From: Synechococcus sp. MVIR-18-1
GTDB taxonomy: Bacteria > Cyanobacteriota > Cyanobacteriia > PCC-6307 > Cyanobiaceae
DNA: 64,000 bases
Assembly (NCBI RefSeq): GCF_014279835.1
Contig: NZ_CP047942.1
Coordinates: 1,984,001 to 2,048,000 of the forward strand
Direction: 5' to 3'
The notes under the pieces are model-generated. The model did not search any database and was not told where the DNA came from. It was given only the letters and a program-made list of their open reading frames with translations. Below, in pieces: positions 55,416 through 63,992 of the stretch (positions within the stretch are counted from its first letter, which is position 1; every line of letters starts with the position of its first letter). The translations under genes were made by a program, and so were the position numbers.

Positions 55416-55606
55416 ATGGCTTCGGGCGTACAGCTTCAGAGACACATTCAGCCTGCGCTGTCATCGTCAAAAAATCGAACTAGGTGCGATCTGTGCAGCT
55501 ATGGGCCACAACCTAGAAGCTCATGCCAGGGCTTACCGCTGGGAGTCCCAACAAACCACTGCAAAAGCATTTGCTTCAGCAGCTGAAACAGCAGGTTGAC
55601 AAAGAT
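55354..55606 (+). pseudogene. Recombinase 3'-end fragment (direct repeat copy 2)
   Basis: A partial duplicate of the tyrosine recombinase covering about residues 329-410, including the Arg, His and Tyr active-site codons, but without the rest of the gene. Substitutions are mostly silent, so it comes from a functional relative. It lies in the same orientation as the full gene, about 3.46 kb downstream. Confidence 0.9.
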
Positions 55607-56003
55607 TGAAGTTATTGCATCGAGCCTTGGGACCGATTGAAGCATTCACCACTGCTTGGAGAAAGTCATTCACCTACGGCGGCAAGGCAACAAGAGCCGA
55701 GTATGGGTGGTTCAATCTCATCAACTTCATTGCCATATTCGGGGGTTATGTGCTGATATGTGCTGCTGCCATTTTCTCTGTAGATATCGAGGAACTACAG
55801 ATCCTTTTTAATCTATTACTTATTTATGTAATCGCAAGCGCTTTCCCCAATCAATCGATTGTGGTTCGTCGCCTTCGTGATATTGGCAAAAAATGGACGT
55901 GGATTTTATTAGCCTTGTCCCTTTCATTGGTTTCATCTGGTTAATTGTTTTGATGTGCCAACCTAGTGGGCATTATGGACTAAAGAAAGTGTCTGACCTG
56001 TAA
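55606..56003 (+). pseudogene. DUF805 membrane protein, frameshifted
   Basis: The first frame (55606-55944, TTG start) gives a DUF805-like protein: AFTTAWRKSFTYGGKATRAEYGWFN opening, several hydrophobic segments, and RRLRDIGKKWTWILLAL. At about 55917 the proper C-terminus (VPFIGFIWLIVLMC, then GHYGLKKV) continues in the next frame to a stop at 56001. A single missing base explains this. Either a real mutation or a sequencing error in the C/T-rich stretch. Confidence 0.68.
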
Positions 56004-56020
56004 AACAGTAAGAGTGATCA

Positions 56021-56272
56021 ATGGCATCTAAAGAAGAGATCCGCGCTGTATTTGCTGACCCTCAACTAGACGGGATGGATGAGCTGTATCAATGCATTGG
56101 AGAGATGCTGCAAGACGGGGCGGTTTTTGAGAATGCCTATTCATTAGTGATCGCTGCAGGCGGTACCCCAGCCGACACCTGGATCAGGTTCTGCGTGCAA
56201 TGCGCCACACGGTTTGATGATCCACCCGAGGAATCAGAGTTCCTTGCGGTATTAGAAGAGTTCAGCCGTTAG
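56021..56272 (+). CDS. Small acidic hypothetical protein
   Basis: An 83-residue acidic helical protein (EEIRAVFADPQLDGMDELYQCIGEMLQDGA) with good coding composition. No family recognised. It follows the DUF805 remnant by 17 bases. Confidence 0.55.
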   Translation: MASKEEIRAVFADPQLDGMDELYQCIGEMLQDGAVFENAYSLVIAAGGTPADTWIRFCVQCATRFDDPPEESEFLAVLEEFSR

Positions 56273-56663
56273 CACGCCTTGGGAAACCCATCAGGCAGCA
56301 AAGGATGCTCAGGCACCTAGGCATCAAGATGTGGATCAATCTGCAGAAGATCGGTTGGCAACGCTGCACACCGCCTAACTAAATACCCAATCGGGGGATA
56401 GGCGAGCAGCGAAGACCACTCGGATGGGGAATTCGGATTCGTTCTGTTTGAGAGATGATGATGAGGTCCAGGAGGTATGACCTCATCACAGCATGACCAA
56501 CCTTGAAACTCTTAACCGTAATTGCTCTTATTTCTTGAGCCCTTCCAGTCCTGGCTGCCGGTGATAATTATTAGTTTAATATCAATGAAAAATAAATTGT
56601 AAATCGGACTTCTCTGTTAAAGGTGATATGACTGGAATTAGTGAAAATATGAAGATTGAGGAT
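56273..56663. other. Gene-poor stretch of about 390 bases with a repeat and hairpin
   Basis: Holds the first strong copy of a 35-bp repeat (56406-56440) and a 9-bp perfect inverted repeat (GATGAGGTC / GACCTCATC, 56460-56487). No credible ORF. Confidence 0.55.
56406..56440. repeat. 35-bp dispersed repeat, copy 1
   Basis: Matches 60394-60428 at 33 of 35 positions (starts GCAGCGAAGACCAC, ends ATTCGGATTC). Flanking bases also resemble each other. Confidence 0.85.
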
Positions 56664-57632
56664 TCATGCAAATGCTGCCGGCCAAAGCATATGCGAAATA
56701 TGTATCCAGACTGGAATAGTGAATACAGATAAAGCCGTAGAATAGGAAATTACTTGCGCAGTTTCCTGGTCAAAAATATTACATTTTCCTGCGACAACAT
56801 AAATAGACTTTGCCAGCGGAATGGACATGAATATTACAAGAGTAACAGAATAAAAATCATTGAGAGCGAATATTTTGCTGATAATAATAGCTACGATAGG
56901 AGCGACTGCTAACTTGGTAATTACAACCATTAAAACGTCTAAGTTAAATGACTTTACTTTTAATTCGCTCATACTCAGGCCAACAGCAAAAAGGGCTACC
57001 GGAACAAGGCTCCCTGAGATATAAATGAGGAATTTGGTGACAACTTGATTTGATTCAATGCCTACAGATCTAGCCAAAATACCAATAAAGGTTGCGATAA
57101 CGATTGGATTTAGTAAGGTTGCTTTTGTTGCTTTTTTGAAAACATTATTTTGATATTTATACTCATTCTTGATATTTCGAGCGCGCTCAAATTCCAGCAG
57201 AAGAATCCAAGATGGCATAAAAATAATATTCACAACGATAACCGAAATTGCCATCGGGACGGCAGCCCTTGCTCCAGTAATTCCAATTAGTATTGGGTAC
57301 GCAACAAGGACTGTATTTCCGAGACTTGCGCAAAACCCCAATGCAAGACTAATACCTGTTTCTCTTCTTCTTAAAAATCTAAATACAAAATAACTTCCAA
57401 TTATAATAACAAGATAGCAGACGGGATAAGCGATCCAAAATGGCCAATAAAAAAAACCCGCAGAACTATTGCCAGTTAACGCATAATATACTGTAAAGGG
57501 TGCTGCACAGTAGAAGACATACTTCATTAGTTGAGCACCAGAGCTTGCATCGATAATCTTTATTCGTGCAAAGAAAAAGCCAGTGGCAATGATCATGAAG
57601 ATTGGCAGGATTATCGTCAATGAGACTGTCAT
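56664..57632 (-). CDS. AEC family transporter
   Basis: A 322-residue permease of the auxin efflux carrier family with about ten hydrophobic segments in two bundles of five, starting ILPIFMIIATGFFFARIKI, with ALGFCASLGNTVLVAYPI near residue 95. Substrate unknown; bacterial members move malate or malonate-like acids. AT-rich and flanked by mobile-type sequences, so probably acquired. Confidence 0.82.
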   Translation of the reverse strand: MTVSLTIILPIFMIIATGFFFARIKIIDASSGAQLMKYVFYCAAPFTVYYALTGNSSAGFFYWPFWIAYPVCYLVIIIGSYFVFRFLRRRETGISLALGFCASLGNTVLVAYPILIGITGARAAVPMAISVIVVNIIFMPSWILLLEFERARNIKNEYKYQNNVFKKATKATLLNPIVIATFIGILARSVGIESNQVVTKFLIYISGSLVPVALFAVGLSMSELKVKSFNLDVLMVVITKLAVAPIVAIIISKIFALNDFYSVTLVIFMSIPLAKSIYVVAGKCNIFDQETAQVISYSTALSVFTIPVWIHISHMLWPAAFA

Positions 57633-58151
57633 AGCTTTTCTAATTCACGTACACATTATTATGGATGAAAGTTAAGTCATTTCGAGGATATGTTCATGTA
57701 TCCTTTTGAAGAGCTATATAAAAGTTTAGATGATTCAGCTTATTGCTTTAGCAGTGATGCGATTATTGATTTGATTGTTAGTGTGCTGGCGAGAGCGTAT
57801 ACGAGCCGTGTGAGCAACATCACAGTACTACTTCAAGTTTTGTTATGACCAAAGACTTCATGCAGCTGCTGCCAATTTAGGTAAATATTTAACCTCTAAT
57901 AATATGCATTTGTCGTGCTCGATGTATACTTTACCAGCCCCTTCGTGAGTGGGATTTGTATTGCGTGTAAAGATGCAGCAATGCTAAAATTTAATGCTAA
58001 AATACACAAAATAGCAGCCTTAGTATTGCTACTTGTGGAATTTCAAAATAATGGTTGCTTATGATTTAGCTGCAAATGTCAATTTTTAACATTCTAAATA
58101 CCTTGGCAGACATATTGTCAAGTTAAGATCAAGCAATACTGCAGGCAAAGC
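57633..58151. other. Gene-poor stretch of about 520 bases
   Basis: AT-rich, no credible ORF. Contains a 20-bp segment (57934-57953) repeated exactly at 59417-59436 on the other side of the hydrolase gene. Confidence 0.55.
57934..57953 (+). repeat. 20-bp repeat left of the hydrolase gene
   Basis: CCAGCCCCTTCGTGAGTGGG, identical to 59417-59436. Here it is followed by ATTTG, not a T-run. Confidence 0.9.
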
Positions 58152-59246
58152 ATGAAGCTTCGATCAAATCTGTCAAAGCATCTGACTCTAAGCCTATTAG
58201 CTTTATTTGCAACTTTATTGAATCCTAGGGGTATCCCCGAAGCCTTAGCGGATCAGACTAGCTACACTGGGACTGGTCCTTTTTCTGTTTCAGTTTCAAT
58301 AGTCGAAGGGCAGGGTTTGTTATTTAAACCATCAGATTCTGATGAGAGTAGAAAGAATTGGCCTGGAGTGGTATTTGCTCACGGAATATGTGGACCGGCG
58401 GAAAAATATTCATCCTCGTTATCTCGTTTAGCGAGTTGGGGATTTATGGTGATCGCAAATCAAAAGCAAGGGGATTGCGGGGTAATGAATGTAAATCATC
58501 CATTAGCCACACTAGGAAATTTCTTCCAACTACGACTGAAATTTCATAATGCCGCCGACTTTTCGTTGATGGCTGACGATATTCGTTCCAATTTAAACTA
58601 TCTCATTGGACGTTTTGATGTTGATTCAGATCGAATTGCTCTTATGGGCCACAGCATGGGGGGAGGCATGGTTATCGATGTCGCCTCTGAACTTGGAAAG
58701 CAGCAATCAAACATTGTCAAAGCCGTTGTGGCGATTGCTCCTTGGAATGGTGTACACCCAACACCAAGTTCAATTGTCAATGATTCAAATGCCCCTATAT
58801 TAATTTTTTGTTCAATGACAGATGCGCTCTGCCCTTGCTCAGGAGAAGTACAGTTAAGCGATACTCAGGGTATCTTCACTAAAAAGCTGTCGCCTATCAT
58901 TCCTCTATTATTTGGACCACAATCTAATCCAACATGGAATGGTGGCTCTATGGCGATACTTAAAAACTCAAAAGATCTAATTTTAATGAATGTAAGCCAA
59001 GTCAGTCATCTTTCAATTGCAGGAATAGATCATGGAGATAAAATGCAAAGCTTTGCTGAGTGGGCGCGAAGCGAATATGGTCTTAACTTTAATCGTCCAA
59101 GTCGATCATATTCGGATATTCCCACAATGGAGTACTCAGTAGCCTTTTTAAATCAGTTTCTAAATCTTGACGTAAAGAAAGGACAATCCACTCTTGAACA
59201 GTCTTCATCAGATTCACGTATCTTGAAAGTTTTGAGGTCAAACTAA
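58152..59246 (+). CDS. Exported alpha/beta hydrolase
   Basis: A 364-residue exported enzyme: signal peptide (about residues 1-33), oxyanion HGICG near 78, nucleophile Ser168 in GHSMGG, and candidate Asp (SMTDALCP) and His (QVSHLSIAGIDHG) of the triad. The order and spacing recall dienelactone-hydrolase, PAF-acetylhydrolase or PETase/chlorophyllase-like families; the substrate cannot be told. Two cysteines in ALCPCSG may stabilise it. Confidence 0.78.
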   Translation: MKLRSNLSKHLTLSLLALFATLLNPRGIPEALADQTSYTGTGPFSVSVSIVEGQGLLFKPSDSDESRKNWPGVVFAHGICGPAEKYSSSLSRLASWGFMVIANQKQGDCGVMNVNHPLATLGNFFQLRLKFHNAADFSLMADDIRSNLNYLIGRFDVDSDRIALMGHSMGGGMVIDVASELGKQQSNIVKAVVAIAPWNGVHPTPSSIVNDSNAPILIFCSMTDALCPCSGEVQLSDTQGIFTKKLSPIIPLLFGPQSNPTWNGGSMAILKNSKDLILMNVSQVSHLSIAGIDHGDKMQSFAEWARSEYGLNFNRPSRSYSDIPTMEYSVAFLNQFLNLDVKKGQSTLEQSSSDSRILKVLRSN

Positions 59247-59605
59247 TAACTGGATGTTTAATGTATTTTAAAAGTTTCTGTTAGAGGCTTTGATTAAGCA
59301 TTTAATTGTAGCATCAGTGTCTTTGATCATCAGCTGGAATAGCTCTGACTTAATCTCTGATACGACTAAATGCCCTTACCTGCTTCAACTTCTCAAGGGT
59401 GGTCACGGCTAAAGGCCCAGCCCCTTCGTGAGTGGGTTTTTTTATTTTAGCGGGTAATACATAAAGGAGATGCCAGGTATAAAAGGTGATCATCAAGCCT
59501 CACGAGGCTCAGTATTCAGTTCTTTTCTAAAAGTTAAACCATTCAGATTGAAATTGTACCCAAAAACTGGATGAAGCTATTAGAATAAGAAGAAGCCTCA
59601 TTCAT
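59247..59605. other. Gene-poor stretch of about 360 bases
   Basis: Holds the terminator-like 20-bp repeat and a small GCCTC-AC-GAGGC hairpin near 59498; no ORF accepted. Confidence 0.5.
59417..59443 (+). terminator. Terminator of the hydrolase gene, containing the 20-bp repeat
   Basis: AGCCC pairs with GGGTT across a 10-base loop and seven T residues follow. The 20-base core is the same as at 57934. Confidence 0.6.
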
Positions 59606-60118
59606 TCAAACCAGGTGCTCTTCTGAGCCACCAATTAATCTACTTCTACTTGCTATTTCATACATTTCTTGGTGAATGCCTTCTGATTCTACTTCAAACC
59701 AATCAGAGTATTTACGGGTTTCGTCTTTTTTGACTCCAAAGTCATATATTTTATATTCTAGAGTAATGAATTCGCCTCCATCAGTCTTATAGCCCAGCTC
59801 CACTAATACTTTTCCTCCATCAGTGGGGAGATTGATCTTGGTATTGTTTTGCCTAGTTGTTGTTTCTACTGATAATGAAGCACTTGTACCGTCTCCAGAG
59901 ATGTCTCGCATTCTTAAGAATAGAGCTGAATTATATTGTCTGTCTATTAAGTCCTTTGTGTCTCTCCTGATCTTCCAAGTACAGTTGATCTCCCCAGAAA
60001 GAATACTGCATTCAAAATTAGAGGAGTCTTTCGCTACAATCTTCCTAAAAGGAGCCTTCAGCAGCAATCGCATCTTAGAAAACAACTTTTTCATTGCAAA
60101 GAAAGTTTCATTTTGCAT
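59606..60118 (-). CDS. DUF4912-like protein
   Basis: A 170-residue soluble protein with a basic N-terminus. The central part has the DUF4912-like order: NCTWKIRRDTKDLIDRQ, ALFLRMRDISG, KINLPTDGGKVLVELGY, then GEFITLEYKIYDFG. Family members often occur beside regulatory or cell-wall proteins, but their role is unknown. Met9 is an alternative start. Confidence 0.5.
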   Translation of the reverse strand: MQNETFFAMKKLFSKMRLLLKAPFRKIVAKDSSNFECSILSGEINCTWKIRRDTKDLIDRQYNSALFLRMRDISGDGTSASLSVETTTRQNNTKINLPTDGGKVLVELGYKTDGGEFITLEYKIYDFGVKKDETRKYSDWFEVESEGIHQEMYEIASRSRLIGGSEEHLV

Positions 60119-60341
60119 ATTCTTAGGACAGACAGTGAATCCATTGTTGCAATCTTTTAATAGCTTAACGCGTGTATCGAGAGATACACTTATGGGGATG
60201 CGCCGTTATTTGATTTACTGACATTGATGCATGCATCACTTTAATATTAGGCCTGGAATAGTATTTCAGGAAAACAATTCATGCACTCTTAGTAAAATTT
60301 GAATTACATGAGAAAGAAAGTCAGAATTTTGGATATTCCGC

Positions 60342-60363
60342 CCCCGCCACGAGCGGGGTTTTT
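60342..60363 (+). terminator. Isolated terminator module
   Basis: CCCCGC / GCGGGG with loop CACGA followed by five T residues; same module as at 41855 and 50413. No plus-strand gene lies directly upstream. Confidence 0.8.
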
Positions 60364-60393
60364 AATTGACTCACTCCTTTGGGGGACAACTCA

Positions 60394-60428
60394 GCAGCGA
60401 AGACCACCCGGATGGGGGATTCGGATTC
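60394..60428. repeat. 35-bp dispersed repeat, copy 2
   Basis: Matches 56406-56440 at 33 of 35 positions and lies 50 bases before the first gene of the satellite-like module. Confidence 0.85.
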
Positions 60429-60476
60429 AATTCGTTTCAGCGATGGTGAAGAGGTCAACAAAAGTAGATCCCTTAA

Positions 60477-60923
60477 ATGCCACCTATTGCTATTACTCGA
60501 AACCGCTACCCACAACAGCCGGGCAGAGAGACTCTCCGGCTCTACAACCAACTGTTCGATGAAGCCCAATATCTAAATCGTGCACGTGGTCAGTACAAGG
60601 GGATCGTAGAACGCCAGCGAACTCATATTGCGGAGCTGCAAGGTGAGTTGCAGCAATTCAGCAAAGATATGGCTTTAACTCTCCAACAAAAGGCAGAGCT
60701 AAACAAAATTCTTCTTGGGTATGCCGATGTAATCGGCGAGTTGGAGAAAGCTGGTAGCACCCTGGAAAACGCGTTCGAACAGAATGGTGCCTGGGGCCTT
60801 TTCTCTGGATCAGCCTTGGTTGAAGCGGTTCGAGCATTTATTCAAACCTTCCGTCTTGCCACCCAGCAAGCAAAAGAAGTGAAAAAAGCCAAGGCTTTGG
60901 AGGCATCCCGTGTCGATAGCTGA
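60477..60923 (+). CDS. Coiled-coil protein of the satellite-like module
   Basis: A 148-residue helical protein with a coiled coil (about residues 38-95, RQRTHIAELQGELQQF) and a Lys/Ala-rich C-terminus. No family recognised. Its 3' end overlaps the start of the next gene, so they are coupled. Confidence 0.6.
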   Translation: MPPIAITRNRYPQQPGRETLRLYNQLFDEAQYLNRARGQYKGIVERQRTHIAELQGELQQFSKDMALTLQQKAELNKILLGYADVIGELEKAGSTLENAFEQNGAWGLFSGSALVEAVRAFIQTFRLATQQAKEVKKAKALEASRVDS

Positions 60924-61272
60924 GGGGCTAAGGAACACTGTTCAAGAAGCGAACGACCTTGATCAAAAACTGGCCAAGCGCATTGGTCAGCATATTGATC
61001 ATCAATCACAAGCATTAGCAGCTCTAAGAGAAACTACAGATGCCAAATCATTTGCCCCACAGGCGTTTAGAGCTTTACCTCCAGCGATAGAGGAGCAGTT
61101 TCAGAGTCTGAGAGTGACTGAACTCAAAGCCATTGCCACACGCATGGCTCTTCCAAATAGGAGCAAAGTCAAACGTAAAGCCGACATCATTCAGTTCCTG
61201 ATCAGTCATCAGGCTCCACTCGCTCCTTCTTACGAGCAACTATTGGCATTTTGGGTTGAGCACACTCAATAA
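60910..61272 (+). CDS. SAP/Rho-N-like nucleic-acid-binding protein
   Basis: A 120-residue protein beginning at GTG 60910, overlapping the preceding gene by 14 bases. Residues 70-98 (LRVTELKAIATRMALPNRSK then KRKADIIQFLI) match the pattern of Rho N-terminal/SAP-like helix-extended-loop-helix domains that bind DNA or RNA. The N-terminal part is a charged helix. Confidence 0.6.
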   Translation: MSIAEGLRNTVQEANDLDQKLAKRIGQHIDHQSQALAALRETTDAKSFAPQAFRALPPAIEEQFQSLRVTELKAIATRMALPNRSKVKRKADIIQFLISHQAPLAPSYEQLLAFWVEHTQ

Positions 61273-61426
61273 CAAGAAAAGTTCTTCCGGTAGATGATTT
61301 AGGAATGTTCTACATGTAGGGCAACATCATCAAAAGCACAACTATCGGTGGTGCCCTGACATGAAAGGACTCGCTAGAATATGAACAACCGATGAATGGA
61401 CCACTAGGTATCTAGTCCTCCATTCC

Positions 61427-61753
61427 ATGTCGCTCCATCAGGCGCGATGTCGGGCCTGCAGGGGTGGCACCCTGATGTGGAACCGAGTTGGGGTTTGCCG
61501 CTGTCGCTGTTTCTTTGCGTTGGCCTTGACCCGTCCAAATCGACTTTCTCCACGAAGCCTTCGTCTTCCACAATCTGCTGAGTATTCCGTTCAGGTTGTT
61601 CAGCAAATGCTTGATGAAGAGGAATCAAAGGGCTTCAAAACGGATATTCCTGAAGGTTGCAACTGTGTAATCGTCACGATGCCTAAGGCTGTTATGCGGG
61701 CTTATCGCCAACGTGAGCAAGCCTGGCTTAAACGATTAAGAAACAAGCGGTAG
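61427..61753 (+). CDS. Small hypothetical protein, start uncertain
   Basis: The frame encodes 108 residues with an N-terminal cluster of cysteines (CRACRGG, CRCRC) and a basic C-terminus (MPKAVMRAYRQREQAWLKRL). The C-terminal 48 residues from the internal Met near 61610 look most protein-like; the upstream part may be untranslated. Confidence 0.4.
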   Translation: MSLHQARCRACRGGTLMWNRVGVCRCRCFFALALTRPNRLSPRSLRLPQSAEYSVQVVQQMLDEEESKGFKTDIPEGCNCVIVTMPKAVMRAYRQREQAWLKRLRNKR

Positions 61754-61779
61754 CGACAAACAGCCGGTTTTTCTATCCG

Positions 61780-62034
61780 GTGATCGACATGTCTACAAGC
61801 GTCCGCGAGACGTTAAGCACCGCCGATATGGCAAAGGCGCTTGGCATCTCCGAAAAATTGCTGCTGAAAATTCGTAAGCAAGCAATTAGTCCATTTGAAC
61901 TTGGTACTCACTATCGATTTCAAGGGGTCACAACCGCAGCTCCCGTCCGCTGGTTTCCAGGGCCAACCGATGAAGCATTCAGCAGCTTCACTCGTGTAGA
62001 TCCTGCATCTATCGAAACGATGAGGGGGGCATGA
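61780..62034 (+). CDS. Excisionase-like helix-turn-helix protein
   Basis: An 84-residue protein with a MerR/excisionase-type winged HTH start (LSTADMAKALGISEKLLLKIRKQ) followed by a GTHYRF wing and a C-terminal SFTRVDPASIETM. Such proteins direct excision or regulate replication genes in integrative elements. It lies 3 bases before the zinc-finger gene. The ATG at 61789 is an alternative start. Confidence 0.62.
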   Translation: MIDMSTSVRETLSTADMAKALGISEKLLLKIRKQAISPFELGTHYRFQGVTTAAPVRWFPGPTDEAFSSFTRVDPASIETMRGA

Positions 62035-62037
62035 ACA

Positions 62038-62619
62038 ATGCTTTCCTCAGGAAAACAAACCCCCTGTCCAAGTTGCGGCAGGACAAAAGATGGCGATTGC
62101 AGATTCAACGACGAAGTAATCCTTTGCCATTCAGGTGAAAGCGGCGGGCCGAACCCAGCCCTCAGGATTGGAGAGGTCGTCAACATCGAAGGGCGTTCAT
62201 GGGCACTGGTTAAAACCGGTGCAGGGCACTCCGGTTCAGCACATGTCTTCAAGCCTCACCAACCCAAAAGACAAAAGCCCCAAAAAGCGACACGAACAGG
62301 ACGACAGCAAGAGCAACAAGCGAAAGCTGAAGTGGCTTCAATTGCCATAGAACGCTTCTTTGATGAGTTCGACCTGGCCTGGAATGTCATGGATTTTCAT
62401 TCCCTTAGCCCTCAAGAACTCAAAGAAGGCATCGATGCAATTGAAACAGCGCATCAAACAGGACAAGAACTCTCAGATTTGATCCAGTCGATCTGGAGTG
62501 AGAACCATGATCTTCGGAGTCGCCACAGAGACCGGTTCAACGCTTGTATCCGCAACCTGGGTTATCAAGTCGACGACCTGCGCCACTTTCGCAATCACTA
62601 CCTCGGGGAGATCATCTGA
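62038..62619 (+). CDS. Zinc-finger primase-like protein
   Basis: A 193-residue protein with an N-terminal zinc finger (Cys10, Cys13, Cys21, Cys30: CPSCGRTKDGDC then ILCHSG) of the type found at the start of phage and satellite primases, a basic Gln/Lys linker (about 75-100) and a helical acidic C-terminal domain. It lacks a recognisable catalytic primase core, so it may be a primase subunit that works with the next gene. TGATG overlap with that gene. Confidence 0.62.
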   Translation: MLSSGKQTPCPSCGRTKDGDCRFNDEVILCHSGESGGPNPALRIGEVVNIEGRSWALVKTGAGHSGSAHVFKPHQPKRQKPQKATRTGRQQEQQAKAEVASIAIERFFDEFDLAWNVMDFHSLSPQELKEGIDAIETAHQTGQELSDLIQSIWSENHDLRSRHRDRFNACIRNLGYQVDDLRHFRNHYLGEII

Positions 62620-63992
62620 TGTCCGTCGAAAAATTTGATGCAAACCGTCTAACCAAAGAAGAGCGCCTTGCAGTTCTGAATGGCAGCAAATCACTTGTCG
62701 ATCTCGGAGCTATCGAACGACCCCATAAAGGTTTACCTGTACTACTTACAGACCTCTCACCACCTGATAACCCGAGAAACAAAAATGGAGAAGAAAAAAA
62801 CCATACAGCAGGAAGTTGGGCGAATTTCGTTGCTGATCGACTCGGAAAGAAGCTCCGCTTCAACGACCTCACAGGACTAATGGAATACGAAGGAACCTCA
62901 CTTCCAGTAGATGAAACGAGCCTCCTATATGTCCGAGCCCAACAGGATGGACACAAGGTTCAAGAGAAGCAATGCAACGATGCGCTGCTCACTAATGCAT
63001 ATCACAATCGATTTGATCCCATCCGCGATTACCTAGAACACCTTGAACGGGACGAAACTATACAGCCCGCCTGCCTCAAAAGCCTAAGCAGCTCCTATCT
63101 AGGTACAGATGATCCGCTCTATGACGACATACTCCGCGTGGCACTTCTTGGTGCTGTTCACCGACGACTAGACCCTGGCTGTCAGTACGACGTAGTTGCT
63201 GTCCTCAAAGGGGATCAAGGAATCCGTAAATCAACCTTCTGGAAAGTTTTGGCCTCTCCAAAGTGGTATTGCTCCAGTGTCCCTGACTCCGACAAAGACC
63301 TGCTATTGAACGTTCACTCAACCTGGATCTTCGAGCTAGCGGAGCTTGAGAACGTGACAACCAAACGTGAAGTCGGGCAGCTCAAAAACCTAATCACTAC
63401 CTCAAGCGATCACATCCGTATTCCCTACGGGAAGGCAACCGAAGAAAAAGAACGCAACAGCATCTTTGTTTCCTCGGTCAATGGCGATGCCTTCCTTCGG
63501 GATGAAACAGGGCACCGTCGATTCCTAGTCATCGAATGCCCTCAAAGTTTTAAAGACGGTGAATCAATTGATATTGAAGCTGTGGTTCGAGACCGTAACC
63601 AGATCTGGAAGGCTGCCTTGCTCGCATACCGCCAAGGGGATCTACCCATGCTCAATACAGAACAACAATTGGAATCCAACCGACGCTGCGGAGATTATGA
63701 AATCAGCTCCCCATTCGAAGGGCTAATTGAACGCTGGCTGTCTTTGCCCAGCTCACCAACTCGTTTCACCAGTGATGAAGCTCTCATCCAGTCAGGCTGC
63801 AGAACCGAAGGAAATATCAAGCGTGCTGACCAGCAGGAAGTGACCAATGTCCTGACCAAACTCGGTTGGTCAAAACCTATAAACAAGGAAACCATCAACG
63901 GATTCAGAGGCCGCTTCTGGCAAAAAACGACCAACCCAACCCACAAGAATGACATTGGTCAGGGGGTTGGTCAGCAGGTTGGTCATCTATAA
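62619..63992 (+). CDS. VapE/VirE-type P-loop protein (satellite helicase)
   Basis: A 457-residue protein of the virulence-associated E family, the replication helicase/primase-associated ATPase of phages and satellites. P-loop GDQGIRKST lies near residue 198, the Walker B-like WIFELAELE near 240, and the SSVNGDAFLRDETGHRRFLVIE segment matches the family. The frame extends upstream to 62544, but the ATG overlapping the preceding stop is chosen. The C-terminus (about 380-440) looks like a winged-helix tail. The gene ends 8 bases before the window edge. Confidence 0.82.
   Translation: MSVEKFDANRLTKEERLAVLNGSKSLVDLGAIERPHKGLPVLLTDLSPPDNPRNKNGEEKNHTAGSWANFVADRLGKKLRFNDLTGLMEYEGTSLPVDETSLLYVRAQQDGHKVQEKQCNDALLTNAYHNRFDPIRDYLEHLERDETIQPACLKSLSSSYLGTDDPLYDDILRVALLGAVHRRLDPGCQYDVVAVLKGDQGIRKSTFWKVLASPKWYCSSVPDSDKDLLLNVHSTWIFELAELENVTTKREVGQLKNLITTSSDHIRIPYGKATEEKERNSIFVSSVNGDAFLRDETGHRRFLVIECPQSFKDGESIDIEAVVRDRNQIWKAALLAYRQGDLPMLNTEQQLESNRRCGDYEISSPFEGLIERWLSLPSSPTRFTSDEALIQSGCRTEGNIKRADQQEVTNVLTKLGWSKPINKETINGFRGRFWQKTTNPTHKNDIGQGVGQQVGHL

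Larger units (their letters stand above)
60119..60476. other. Gene-poor stretch of about 360 bases
   Basis: Contains an isolated terminator module at 60342 and the second copy of the 35-bp repeat at 60394. It marks the left edge of the replication-type module. Confidence 0.55.
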
